Source: AC-32 sp963813435 (GTDB lineage: Bacteria; Actinomycetota; Thermoleophilia; Gaiellales; Gaiellaceae). From it: a stretch of DNA of 64,000 bases. Made by a program: the position numbers and the translations under genes. Below the pieces are notes generated by a model. That model was given only the letters and a program-made list of their open reading frames with translations, made no database searches and was not told the origin of the DNA. Position 1 is the first letter of the stretch. Every line of letters begins with the position of its first letter. Positions 56,142 to 64,000 of this stretch are shown here, piece by piece. Where the stretch lies: the NCBI GenBank assembly GCA_963813435.1, contig CAWEYY010000003.1:1-64000 (forward strand), written 5' to 3'.

Positions 56142-57281
56142 TCACGCCGCCGGTTCCGCGGCCGCGGCGTCGACGAGCGCGAGCGTGACGTCGACCATCG
56201 TCTCGAGATCGTCGACCGCGATCCGCTCGTCGGGGGTGTGGATGTCCGTCATCCCGTTGGCGAGGTTCAGGCACTCGAGGCCGCGCTGGTTGAAGACGTT
56301 CGCGTCCGCGCCGCCGCCGGAGAGGATGAAGCTCGGCTCCAGGCCGATCCGCTCGAGCGCGGTCATCGCGAGCCGAACGGGCAGGTCGTCGCGGCGGAAG
56401 CGGTAGCCGGGCGAGGCGCCTTCGACCGTCGTCTCGACCTCGCACTCCCCGAGACTTGCGGCGAACGTGATCGTCTCGAGCATCTCCTGGACGAGCTCGG
56501 CCAGCTTGCCCTCGTCGTGGCTCCGGGCCTCGGCCGAGAACGTGCAGTGCTCGGGGACGACGTTGCGCGCCGTCCCGCCCTGGATCAGGCCGACGTTCGC
56601 GGTCGTCTCGTCGTCGAGCCGGCCGAGCCGAAGGTCTGCGATCGCACGGGAGGCGGCGGCGATCGCCGAGCGGCCCTCCTCGGGGAACATCCCCGCGTGC
56701 GCTGCCCGGCCGTGGAACGCGACCTCCATCTTCGTCTGGTACGGGGCGCCGAGGATCACTTCGCCGATCGGCCCGGCGTGGTCGTAGACGTAGCCGGCAC
56801 GGGAATGCAGCCGCTGCTCGTCGAAGGCCTCGGCACCGCAGAGCCCAACCTCCTCCATCGGCGTGAAGAGCAGCTCGACGCCCGCGTGCGGGCGGCCGTC
56901 CTCCAGTAGACGCGCCGTCGCCTCGAGCATCGCAGCGACCGCGGACTTGTTGTCGGCGCCGAGGATCGTGCCACCCGCGTTCCGGACAAAGCCGTCGTCA
57001 CCCACGACGGGCTCGACCGGCCCCTCCAGCGGGACCGTGTCGAGATGAGCACAGAGGAAGATCGGCGTGCCCGACACGCCGTTCGGAGGGATCCGGGCGA
57101 AGAGGTTGCCGATCGTCGAGCCGATGCGCGCGCCCGCGTCGTCCTCGTCGGCCTCGAGCCCGATCGCGTTCAGGTACTCGAGCGCGCGGTCGGCCACCGC
57201 CCGCTCCTCGCCGGGCGGGCTCGGCAGCGCCGCCAGGTCGAGGAACAGCGAGAGCACATCCGGTGCCCAGCCCGGTCTCAC
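56142..57281 (-). CDS. M20-family metallopeptidase, PepT-like
   Basis: A 379-residue di-zinc peptidase. The metal ligands are visible in FLCAHLDTVPLEGP (His), TILGADNKSAVAAML (Asp), LLFTPMEEVGLCGA (Glu-Glu, general base) and YVYDHAGPIGEV (Asp). The lid domain begins AHAGMFPEEGRSAI. The C-terminal His is in MTDIHTPDERI. It resembles tripeptidase T and related enzymes; exact substrate unknown. The GTG has TAGAAT seven bases upstream. Confidence 0.92.
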   Translation of the reverse strand: MRPGWAPDVLSLFLDLAALPSPPGEERAVADRALEYLNAIGLEADEDDAGARIGSTIGNLFARIPPNGVSGTPIFLCAHLDTVPLEGPVEPVVGDDGFVRNAGGTILGADNKSAVAAMLEATARLLEDGRPHAGVELLFTPMEEVGLCGAEAFDEQRLHSRAGYVYDHAGPIGEVILGAPYQTKMEVAFHGRAAHAGMFPEEGRSAIAAASRAIADLRLGRLDDETTANVGLIQGGTARNVVPEHCTFSAEARSHDEGKLAELVQEMLETITFAASLGECEVETTVEGASPGYRFRRDDLPVRLAMTALERIGLEPSFILSGGGADANVFNQRGLECLNLANGMTDIHTPDERIAVDDLETMVDVTLALVDAAAAEPAA

Positions 57282-57288
57282 CGGCGCG

Positions 57289-57294
57289 ATTCTA
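57289..57294 (-). promoter_or_regulatory. Predicted -10 box of the M20 peptidase gene
   Basis: TAGAAT, seven bases before the GTG at 57281 and just after the pyrG stop. Confidence 0.5.
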
Positions 57295-57297
57295 GGG

Positions 57298-58947
57298 CTA
57301 ACCCGCGGTGCTGATCGCGGCCCCGGTGCGCTCGCGGGAGCGCGCGAAGGCCGCGCCGACGAACTCGCGGAACAGCGGGGCGGGCCGCGTCGGGCGCGAC
57401 TTGAACTCGGGGTGGAACTGGCTCGCGACGAACCACGGGTGATCCGCGAGCTCGACGATCTCGACGAGCCGGCCCTCCTGGAACGTCCCGGACACGATCA
57501 GCCCGGCGTCGACCAGCATCTGCCGGAAGTGGTTGTTGACCTCGTAACGGTGACGATGCCGCTCGTGGATGACGAGCTCCCCGTAGGCGCCGAGCGCGTG
57601 TGTGCCCTCGGCGAGCTCGACCGCCTGGGCGCCGAGCCGCATCGTGCCGCCGAGGTCCTCGATCTCCTTCTGCTCGGGCAGGAGGTCGATCACCGGATAG
57701 GGCGTCTCGGGATCCATCTCCGTCGAGTTGGCGCCGTCGAGCCCGACGACGTGCCGCGCGTACTCGGAGACGGCGACGTGCATCCCGAGGCAGATGCCCA
57801 GATACGGGATTTCGTGCTCGCGGGCGACGCGGCACGCGAGGATCTTCCCCTCCCAGCCGCGCGAGCCGAACCCACCGGGGACGAGGACGCCGTCCACTTG
57901 CTCGAGCTCGGCCTGCGCTTCCTCGAGCGACATCCCCTCGGCGTCGAACCAGCGCACGTTGACCGTGCAGCCGTGGTGGACGCCCGCGTGCCGCAGCGCC
58001 TCGTGCACCGAGAGGTAGGCGTCGCGCAGCTTCACGTACTTGCCGACGAGCGCGATCTCGACCTCGCCGTCGCGCGGCGAGCGGATGCGCTCTGTCAGGT
58101 CGAGCCACTCGCCGAGATCCGCCTCGCCCGAGGGCAGGCCGAGCTTCTCGCAGACGAGGGTGTCGAAGCCCTCCTGCTGGAGCGCGGACGGGACGAGGTA
58201 GAGGTCCGAGACGTCGTAGTTCGCGACGACCGCCTCGGGCTCGAGGTCTGCGAAGAGCGCGATCTTTTCCCGGATCTCCCGCGAGATCGAATCGCGGGAG
58301 CGCGCCACGATCACGTCCGGATGGATGCCGATGCGGCGCAGCTCGTTGACCGAGTGCTGGGTCGGCTTCGTCTTCAGCTCGCCGGCGGTCTCGATGAACG
58401 GGACGAGCGTCACGTGGACGTAGCAGACGTTGTCCGGGCCTGCCTCGCGGCGGAACTGGCGGATCGCCTCGAGGAACGGCAGCGACTCGATGTCGCCGAC
58501 CGTCCCGCCGATCTCTGTCACGACCACGTCGCAGTCGCTCGCCTCTGTCGCGCTCCGGATCCGCTCCTTGATCTCGTTCGTGATGTGCGGGATCACCTGC
58601 ACGGTGGAGCCGAGGTACTCGCCCTTGCGCTCCTTGCGGATCACGCGATCCCAGATCGACCCGGCCGTGTGGTTCGCCGTGCGCGAGAGGTTCTCGTCGA
58701 TGAAGCGCTCGTAATGGCCGATGTCGAGGTCGGTCTCGGCGCCGTCCTCGGTGACGAACACCTCGCCGTGCTGGAACGGGCTCATCGTGCCGGGGTCGAC
58801 GTTGATGTAGGGGTCGAACTTCTGCATCTGGACCTTCAGCCCGCGCGCCTTGAGCAGGCGCCCGAGCGAGGACGCGGTGATGCCCTTGCCGAGGGACGAG
58901 ACGACGCCGCCGGTGACGAAGACGTACTTCGGCGGCCTACGTGCCAT
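57298..58947 (-). CDS. pyrG: CTP synthase
   Basis: Makes CTP from UTP, ATP and glutamine. The 549-residue protein has the synthetase domain (KYVFVTGGVVSSLGKGITAS, MQKFDPYINVDPGTMSP, GGTVGDIESLPFLEAIRQ). The class I glutaminase domain has PYLGICLGMHVAV with the catalytic Cys, and a C-terminal HPEF-type His/Glu (ASQFHPEFKSRP). The ATG overlaps the upstream gene stop as TGATG. Confidence 0.97.
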   Translation of the reverse strand: MARRPPKYVFVTGGVVSSLGKGITASSLGRLLKARGLKVQMQKFDPYINVDPGTMSPFQHGEVFVTEDGAETDLDIGHYERFIDENLSRTANHTAGSIWDRVIRKERKGEYLGSTVQVIPHITNEIKERIRSATEASDCDVVVTEIGGTVGDIESLPFLEAIRQFRREAGPDNVCYVHVTLVPFIETAGELKTKPTQHSVNELRRIGIHPDVIVARSRDSISREIREKIALFADLEPEAVVANYDVSDLYLVPSALQQEGFDTLVCEKLGLPSGEADLGEWLDLTERIRSPRDGEVEIALVGKYVKLRDAYLSVHEALRHAGVHHGCTVNVRWFDAEGMSLEEAQAELEQVDGVLVPGGFGSRGWEGKILACRVAREHEIPYLGICLGMHVAVSEYARHVVGLDGANSTEMDPETPYPVIDLLPEQKEIEDLGGTMRLGAQAVELAEGTHALGAYGELVIHERHRHRYEVNNHFRQMLVDAGLIVSGTFQEGRLVEIVELADHPWFVASQFHPEFKSRPTRPAPLFREFVGAAFARSRERTGAAISTAG

Positions 58948-60191
58948 CAGGTCAGCCGTCCCAGGCGGTCGAGCGACGAAAGCACGGGCGTCCGCTCGAT
59001 CAGATCTCCGAGTGAGCGGGTTTCGCCGAGGATGGTGAGGCCGACGAGCGCCGCGAGCGCGAATCGTCTTCCTCGAGCCGTGAGCCGTGCCACGGACCCG
59101 TAACCTAGCACGGCCCCAAGGGCATTCGACCCGGCGTCACCGAGCATCGTCATCTCGCGAAGATCGTACGGAGCGAGCATGACGGCAACCGGGACGTAGG
59201 CGCGGGTCGGCCCGCGGAGTAGCGCGGCCCCGGCGAGGAACGCCTTCAGCGCCCGGCCCGGTCGCGTGTCGAGCAGATTGAGCCCGTTCGCCGAGAGCGA
59301 GACCAGGGCGGCCCCGGAGAACGAGCGGGTCGCGGCGAGCGCAAACACGGGGATGCCGACCGCCTTGAGCGCGCCGGTGGTGCGCCCCGACCCGAGGTGC
59401 TGGCGAAAGCCTCGCTCCGGGCCGCTGAAGAGGTCGTCGGCCAGGCCGATCAGCGCGATCCCGGCGACGCTGAGCCTGACGCTCCGGGGTGCCCGGGCGC
59501 CGCCGAGCGCGACCAGCGCACCGACCAGTGGCAGGCACAGGCCACGGTGATTGCGCGCCAGCGGGCCGCAGGCGAGCGTGGCCTCCAGGAGCTGGCGGCC
59601 GCGATGGAGGAAGCCCGCGGCATCGCGCGCGGTGGGCCGATGGCCGAGCGGGAGCTCGAGCTCCTGAACGGTGAGCCCTTCGCGGACCGCGTCGATCGTC
59701 ATACGCACCTCGCAGCCGAAACCCGGCGCCGTCGGGAAGCAGGCCTCGCGTGCGGCCGGCGACAGCGCCCGTTGGCCCGAGAGCGGCTCCCGGGCATCGA
59801 AGCCCGAGCACGCGCGAACGAGGGCGCGCGCGGCGTGCTTGGCGAGCCCGAAGCCTCCGCCCTGGCGCTCCGCGAAGGCGGCGATCGCGAGGTCGGCGTC
59901 CACGTCGAGCAGCGGCGACGGGTCGCCTTCGAGGTCGGCGTCGCAGAGGAGGAGCGGTCCTGACTCCGCCTCGCGCTCGGCGAGTGCAAGCGCCTGGCCC
60001 TTGCCGAGACGTGGCAGGCGGACGACGCGAGCTCCGGCGCGTTCCGCGGCAGCTGCGGTGCGGTCGCGCGAACCGTCGTCGGCCACGATCACGTCGGCGT
60101 CCGGGAACCTGATCCGAAGTGCGCGCACCCCGGGCTCGATCGACCGTTCCTCGTCGCGCGCGGCGACGAGGACGGTGAGACGTTCAACCAC
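58947..60191 (-). CDS. Two-domain envelope glycosyltransferase: GT2 fused to a MraY/WecA-like (GT4) membrane transferase
   Basis: A 414-residue fusion. Residues about 3-210 form a GT-A domain of family 2: VLVAARDEERS, VIVADDGSRDRT (Asp38-Asp39), LPRLGKGQALALAE and LLLCDADLEGD (metal Asp pair 84-86). From about 215 on, the chain is a membrane phospho-sugar transferase: IALIGLADDLFSG (Asp-Asp near 251-253), SANGLNLLDT (302-309 region) and MTMLGDAGSNALGAVLGYG (about 349). It probably loads polyprenyl phosphate and acts on a sugar nucleotide. It sits between pyrG and mctB, coupled to both. Confidence 0.8.
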   Translation of the reverse strand: MVERLTVLVAARDEERSIEPGVRALRIRFPDADVIVADDGSRDRTAAAAERAGARVVRLPRLGKGQALALAEREAESGPLLLCDADLEGDPSPLLDVDADLAIAAFAERQGGGFGLAKHAARALVRACSGFDAREPLSGQRALSPAAREACFPTAPGFGCEVRMTIDAVREGLTVQELELPLGHRPTARDAAGFLHRGRQLLEATLACGPLARNHRGLCLPLVGALVALGGARAPRSVRLSVAGIALIGLADDLFSGPERGFRQHLGSGRTTGALKAVGIPVFALAATRSFSGAALVSLSANGLNLLDTRPGRALKAFLAGAALLRGPTRAYVPVAVMLAPYDLREMTMLGDAGSNALGAVLGYGSVARLTARGRRFALAALVGLTILGETRSLGDLIERTPVLSSLDRLGRLT

Positions 60192-61068
60192 GCGGCCGCG
60201 TGATGATCGGGAACGCCGGGAACGACTCCTTGGCAGTCGCCTTGAGCCCGTACTGGCCAGGCTGCGCGCCTGCGAGGAGGAGCACGACTCCGAGCTGGCC
60301 CGACAGCGTGTCGACGTCGTCCACGCTCGACAGCCCCGCTCGGCGGAAAGCGCCGACGGCCGAATGGTCCGCATCGGTTGCCTCGACCCCGACGGCCGGG
60401 ACGCCTTTCGAGCTCAACCCCTTGTAGAGGCCGAGGAGGAACTTGCTCGTGCCGCCTTTCTGCGGCGAGACCGTGCGGGCGACGATCACGCCGTCGACGG
60501 GCTGCTTGCCACCGGCCTGGTAGTCGACGAGCGTTTCGGTGAGCGTGTCCCACAGCGGCATGTCGCCTCCGTCGACCAGCTCTTCGCCGAGCGCCTTGCC
60601 GAGGCTCTCCAGCTTTCCCTTGCCGATGTAGCTCTGACCGTCGGGCTGGCTTGCGAGCTGCGCGTCGACCGTCGACGCGTCGATCGGCATCTTCAGGGCT
60701 CGGAGACGAACCTGCTGCGCGCCCGAGTCGGAGAGCGCGCGGTCGATGGACTTGCCAACATCGCCGTGGTCGGCCTTCCCGATGAAGACCACCGCGATGC
60801 GCTTGTTGTGCAGGCGGTTGCGCACGAGCACCGGATACGTCTCTCTCACGTAGAGCTGGGCCGCGCGCTGTTCACGGTCCGAGAGAGCGGAACGCTTCGA
60901 AGCCTGATCGAGCTGCGTGCGGAGCTGGGCGACGCGCTGCTCGAGCAGCGTCTTCTTGGCCTGGTCGAGAAGGCCGCGATCGGCGATGCCGACCCCGACG
61001 AGGATCCCGATCACGAGCGCAAGGAAGACGGCCGTGAGCGAAGCGACGTGATAGCGAAAATCGAACAT
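60184..61068 (-). CDS. MctB-family (PF11382-type) copper-transport-linked membrane protein
   Basis: A 294-residue protein with an N-terminal membrane segment (FRYHVASLTAVFLALVIGIL) and a coiled coil (about 35-65). The large extracytoplasmic domain has VVFIGKADHGDVGKSIDRAL and PVDGVIVARTVSP. MctB of Mycobacterium (Rv1698) limits cytoplasmic copper and was first reported as a channel protein. Gene order pyrG-x-mctB-x-steA-recN matches that genome. Copper function here is inference. Confidence 0.8.
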   Translation of the reverse strand: MFDFRYHVASLTAVFLALVIGILVGVGIADRGLLDQAKKTLLEQRVAQLRTQLDQASKRSALSDREQRAAQLYVRETYPVLVRNRLHNKRIAVVFIGKADHGDVGKSIDRALSDSGAQQVRLRALKMPIDASTVDAQLASQPDGQSYIGKGKLESLGKALGEELVDGGDMPLWDTLTETLVDYQAGGKQPVDGVIVARTVSPQKGGTSKFLLGLYKGLSSKGVPAVGVEATDADHSAVGAFRRAGLSSVDDVDTLSGQLGVVLLLAGAQPGQYGLKATAKESFPAFPIITRPRG

Positions 61069-61069
61069 C

Positions 61070-61504
61070 TCAGAGCTCAGCCGCAGTCTGGCACAGCGCG
61101 TGAAGCCGGTTGAGCGCCGATCGGGGCAATGACGCGTTGAGGCGAAGCCAGGCGCCGTCGACCGTCAGCGTCGCCTGCGTCTGGTCGTCCCCCATTGGTT
61201 CGAGGACGAGCTCCGCCTCCATGTGATCCTCCGTGAACAGGAAGCGGACGAGCTCATTTGTCCGCACCTCGAGAATCATGAGCATGCGGGTCGTGCTCGG
61301 GCCGCCGAGGAAGCTGCCGAGGAACCCGCGACCCTGCGGTCGGACGGTCACCTCCCAGCGCGCGCCCGGCGCGAGCCCACGCCGGTCCGGGCGGACGCCG
61401 TGGACCCCCGGCCACCAGTCGGAGAGGTGATGCGGCTCCGCGAGGAACTTCCAGACGTCTTCGCGGGGCGCCAGAAGTTCCCGGGTTGCGGCGACCTTGG
61501 ACAT
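61070..61504 (-). CDS. SRPBCC-fold (polyketide-cyclase/START-like) protein
   Basis: A 144-residue SRPBCC protein: VAATRELLAPREDVWKFLAEP and SDWWPGVHGVRPDRRGLAPG begin the helix-grip fold. MLMILEVRTNELVRFLF and QATLTVDGAWLRL follow. Such proteins bind a hydrophobic ligand; the ligand is unknown. It sits one base past its stop from the mctB-like start region and downstream of family C copy C3. It is an addition relative to the mycobacterial order. Confidence 0.75.
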   Translation of the reverse strand: MSKVAATRELLAPREDVWKFLAEPHHLSDWWPGVHGVRPDRRGLAPGARWEVTVRPQGRGFLGSFLGGPSTTRMLMILEVRTNELVRFLFTEDHMEAELVLEPMGDDQTQATLTVDGAWLRLNASLPRSALNRLHALCQTAAEL

Positions 61505-61553
61505 GGCTGAAGTGTTGCGATTTCGGCGCAGTTTCGTGTGCCACGGTTGCGGA

Positions 61554-61596
61554 TTTCGGCGTTACGATCGCCTCGGGGAGGAGGTCGGGGCTACCG
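61554..61596 (-). repeat. Family C intergenic element, copy C3
   Basis: 43-bp block with the shared TACGATCGCCTCGGGGAGG core and a diverged right end. It lies 50 bp upstream of the SRPBCC start and 32 bp after the steA stop. Confidence 0.7.
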
Positions 61597-61628
61597 GCCC
61601 GGGGACACGTCGAGAAGAGGCGCGGCCG

Positions 61629-62762
61629 TCAGCTCAGGCCGAGCAGGCTGCGGATCCGGTCGCTCAGCAAGCCGATGAAATGACGCAGGCCCGGTGATGC
61701 GAGGATCGCGACGACGACGGCGGCAAGGCCCGCCAGCGCAAAGGCGATCAGCGGCCAGAGGCCGACCTGGCGGCTGACAAGGCGGGAGACGCCCTTCGCA
61801 TCGACCAGGATCTCCCCCACCTTCAGCCGCGTCACGAACGTGGAGGACATTCCGGCCCGATCGCGCTCCAGGAACTCGACCAGGTTGAAGTGCGTCCCGA
61901 CGGCGACGATCAGCTCGGCCCCGCGCTCGTAGGCCAGCAGCAGCGCGACGTCCTCGCTGATCCCGGGGGCTGCGACCGAGCTGAACTCGAGCCCGAGTCG
62001 CTCGAGGCGCGCCGCGCCGGGGGCGGCGCCGTCCGTGTACGCGTGGACGACCAGCTCAGCTCCCGAGCGAAGCGCGTTGTCCGTCACGGAGTCCATGTCG
62101 CCGACGATCACGTGCGGCCGGATGCCAGCCTCGAGGAGCGCGTCCGCACCCCCGTCGACGCCGACGATCACGGGCTTGAACGCCCTGACGTACGAGCGGA
62201 CCGTGGCGAGGTCGCGCCTGTGCCCGGGCCCGCGGGCGACGACCAGAACGTGCCGCTCACGGAAACGCGTCTTGAGCGCTGGAAAGTCGATCCCCTCCGC
62301 CAGCAGGCGCCCCTCGTCGCGGAGGTAGCGAAGCGTGTTCTCGGCGAAGACCTCGAGCGCACCGGTCACACGCGCCCGCTGCTCGGAGAGCGCGGTCTCG
62401 AGGTCGCGCGCCTCCAGCGACCGGCCCGACGCGAGACAGGTGCCGTTGCGGAAGACGCTCGCGCCGCGCACGGTGACGTGCTCGCCGTCGCCTACCTCGT
62501 CGAAGAGCGGCGCCCCGGGAGCGTCGATCAACCGCACGCCCCCTCGGACGAGCAGCAGAGGCCCGGGATTCGGGAAGCGGCCGCTCTGCGAGTTCGCCAC
62601 GTTGACGACCACCCGGACACCCGAGTCCAGCAACTCCTCGGCCGATACCCGGTCGAGATCAAGGTGATCGATGATCGCGACGTCGCCAGGGCCGAGGCGG
62701 CGGACGAGGGCCTTCGTTCGGCGCCCCAGTCGGGCCGTGCCCGTGAACTCGATGAAGCTCAC
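61629..62762 (-). CDS. steA: SteA-like septation protein (thiamine-pyrophosphokinase-fold, C-terminal membrane anchor)
   Basis: A 377-residue protein. The central domain resembles thiamin pyrophosphokinase (VIVGVDGGADALLEAGIRP, HVIVGDMDSVTD, SEDVALLLAYERGAELIVAVG). The N-terminal domain (PGDVAIIDHLDLDRVSAEEL) and a C-terminal membrane helix (PLIAFALAGLAAVVVAILA) match SteA of Corynebacterium and Rv1697, which act in cell separation through peptidoglycan hydrolase RipA regulation. The GTG overlaps the recN stop (GTGA). Thiamin function is unlikely. Confidence 0.85.
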   Translation of the reverse strand: MSFIEFTGTARLGRRTKALVRRLGPGDVAIIDHLDLDRVSAEELLDSGVRVVVNVANSQSGRFPNPGPLLLVRGGVRLIDAPGAPLFDEVGDGEHVTVRGASVFRNGTCLASGRSLEARDLETALSEQRARVTGALEVFAENTLRYLRDEGRLLAEGIDFPALKTRFRERHVLVVARGPGHRRDLATVRSYVRAFKPVIVGVDGGADALLEAGIRPHVIVGDMDSVTDNALRSGAELVVHAYTDGAAPGAARLERLGLEFSSVAAPGISEDVALLLAYERGAELIVAVGTHFNLVEFLERDRAGMSSTFVTRLKVGEILVDAKGVSRLVSRQVGLWPLIAFALAGLAAVVVAILASPGLRHFIGLLSDRIRSLLGLS

Positions 62763-64000
62763 GCGCCCTGCTCCGCCTGGACAGCGGCGATGAACTCCTC
62801 GCCGCCGAGCATTCGCCGGATCTCCTCGGCCCGCTCGGCTTCGTCGAGAGGCTCGATCCTCGTGTGCGTCGGATCGCCCGGCACCTTTTCGACGCGGAAA
62901 TGCCGGTCGGCCAGGCTGGCGATCTGCGGTAGGTGGGTGATGGTCACGACCTGGGCGCGCTCGGCGAGACGGCGCAGCGTCTCCCCCACGGCGTGAGCGG
63001 TCTGGCCGCCGATGCCGGCGTCGATCTCGTCGAAGACCATGGTTTCGCCGCCGCCGACCGCGGCGATCGCGAGTGCGATCCGCGAGAGCTCACCACCCGA
63101 GGCGGTCTCGGCAACCGGCGCGAATGGAAGCCCTGCGTTCGGCCGGATGAGAAAGCTGACGGCGTCGCTTCCGGTGGGGCCCGGCGTTGCCGGCTCGAGC
63201 TCGACGCGAAATTCGCCCTCGCCGAGACCGATGCCCTGGAGCTCCGCGGCAACCGCGGCCGCGAAGGGCTCGACCGCCTGCTCCCGCGCCTTTTGGAGCC
63301 CGCCGGACAGCTTCTCAACTCGCTTCTCGGTCTCCGCCAGCGCAGCGGCCGCGGCTGCCAGCGGGTCCGCTCCGCCCTCGACCGCGGCGAGATCACGCCT
63401 TGCCTCGGCTGCTCGTTCGAGCAGCTCCTCGTACGTCGCGCAGCGGAAGCGGCGCTTGGCCTCCGCTATCCGGTCGAGCTGGACTTCGATCTGCTCGAGA
63501 CGGTCCGGCTCGGCCTCGAGCGAGGCGAGAAAGCCGCGGAGTTCGGATGCGGCCTCGCGGAGGCGCATCTCGATGTCGCGCAGCTCGCTTGCCGATCGCT
63601 CGAGCTCCGGCGCTAGGCCCTCGACCGGAGCAAGCGCCCGCTCCGCATGAGCGGCGAGCCCGGCCGCGCCGTCGCCATCCTCGGGCGCGAGCGCCTCACC
63701 GGCGGCAGCCACCCCGGCCGCGAGCTCGGTGACGTGTCGCAGGCGCTCACGCTCTGCGCGTAGCGACTCCTCGCCATCCGGCTCGAGGCCCTCGGTGTCC
63801 TCGGCAAGCGCGCGCAGCTCCGCCAGCCGCTCCTCGGCCGCCGCCGCGCCACTGGCAAGCTCGTCGTGGCGGCGCCTGGCGGCGCCCAAGTCGCGCCAGG
63901 CGGTTCGAAGCTGCGCCCGGCGCGTCGACTGCTCGTCGCCGGCGAAGGCGTCGAGCACGTCGAGCTGATAGCCGGGACGGGACAGCCGGCGCTGCTCGAA
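62759..64000 (-). CDS. recN: DNA repair ATPase RecN (C-terminal part; 5' end beyond the window)
   Basis: SMC-like ATPase that holds broken DNA ends. The visible 413 residues begin inside the protein (FEQRRLSRPGYQLDVLDAFAG), continue through a long coiled coil, and end with the C-terminal ATPase half. ETASGGELSRIALAIAA is the ABC signature. TMVFDEIDAGIGGQTAHAVG is Walker B. VVTITHLPQIASLADRHF is the H-loop. The reading frame is open to base 64000, so Walker A and the start lie outside. Confidence 0.95.
   Translation of the reverse strand, partial: FEQRRLSRPGYQLDVLDAFAGDEQSTRRAQLRTAWRDLGAARRRHDELASGAAAAEERLAELRALAEDTEGLEPDGEESLRAERERLRHVTELAAGVAAAGEALAPEDGDGAAGLAAHAERALAPVEGLAPELERSASELRDIEMRLREAASELRGFLASLEAEPDRLEQIEVQLDRIAEAKRRFRCATYEELLERAAEARRDLAAVEGGADPLAAAAAALAETEKRVEKLSGGLQKAREQAVEPFAAAVAAELQGIGLGEGEFRVELEPATPGPTGSDAVSFLIRPNAGLPFAPVAETASGGELSRIALAIAAVGGGETMVFDEIDAGIGGQTAHAVGETLRRLAERAQVVTITHLPQIASLADRHFRVEKVPGDPTHTRIEPLDEAERAEEIRRMLGGEEFIAAVQAEQGA

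Noticed and set aside
57067..59103. A 678-codon open frame antisense to pyrG and the M20 peptidase
   Set aside because: Spans two well-supported minus-strand genes and shows no recognisable motif.
61629..62762. Thiamin pyrophosphokinase
   Set aside because: The central fold is similar, but the extra N-terminal domain, the C-terminal membrane anchor and the synteny match SteA.
1..64000. tRNA, rRNA, tmRNA or RNase P genes
   Set aside because: Intergenic gaps are short and none contained a cloverleaf or a recognisable RNA core on reading. A covariance scan was not possible.

Overview
The window is about 70% G+C. It is densely packed, with very short or overlapping gene junctions, and reads as chromosomal DNA of a high-GC actinobacterium. 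Several markers support this: SepF, YggT and DivIVA next to lspA and rluD; a MurA with Asp in place of the catalytic Cys; an ImuB/DUF6504/DnaE2 mutasome; and the pyrG-mctB-steA-recN neighbourhood known from Mycobacterium and Corynebacterium. A two-subunit glycyl-tRNA synthetase and many leaderless-looking promoters suggest a deep lineage such as Thermoleophilia (Gaiellales/Solirubrobacterales). That placement is inference, not shown.

Layout. (1) 0-0.95 kb: an atypical receiver protein and a small CxxC protein on the plus strand. (2) 0.95-22.0 kb: a nearly unbroken minus-strand housekeeping block. In transcription order it is murA, a degenerate hisB-like gene, ridA, a DHH-CBS-CCA fusion, pgeF, yggS, sepF, yggT, divIVA, yggU, dksA-like, lspA, rluD, rpsB, tsf, pyrH, frr, uppS, cdsA, dxr, rseP, an inserted GFA gene, ispG, proS and an XRE regulator. 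It covers peptidoglycan precursors, division, translation and isoprenoid/lipid-carrier synthesis. Most junctions are ATGA, GTGA or TGATG overlaps. (3) 22.0-24.9 kb: an HD-domain protein, a class V aminotransferase, an EEP-family hydrolase and a small acidic protein. (4) 24.9-29.0 kb: an accessory region of visibly lower G+C. Single genes (ion channel, two small membrane proteins, GNAT, alpha/beta hydrolase, GNAT) alternate with copies of a ~26-bp repeat, always in one orientation. This looks like a cassette array. (5) 29.1-34.7 kb: SOS mutagenesis genes dnaE2, DUF6504 and imuB, with two LexA boxes and a bicupin on the opposite strand. (6) 34.7-43.5 kb: assorted metabolic, membrane and surface genes plus ppdK and an mhqO/mhqD-like pair. 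(7) 43.4-49.0 kb: PPDK regulator, glyQS, recO, mutM. (8) 49.0-57.3 kb: nucleoside salvage (deoA, deoB), a frameshifted alanine dehydrogenase, a frameshifted methyltransferase, aldo/keto reductase, DUF3866 and M20 peptidase. (9) 57.3-64.0 kb: pyrG, a GT2-GT4 fusion, mctB-like, SRPBCC, steA and recN, the last cut by the window end.

Three dispersed repeat families run through the window. Family A is a 69-bp REP-like double hairpin ending in GACCGGTC. Family B is the ~26-bp repeat of the accessory region. Family C is a 43-bp intergenic element 50-99 bp upstream of three minus-strand genes. Promoters show a recurring form: a TANNNT hexamer exactly 6-7 bases before a GTG/ATG start. In three divergent gene pairs one CTAKYCTAG nonamer supplies the -10 box in both directions. 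No tRNA, rRNA, CRISPR, integrase or transposase gene was recognised.
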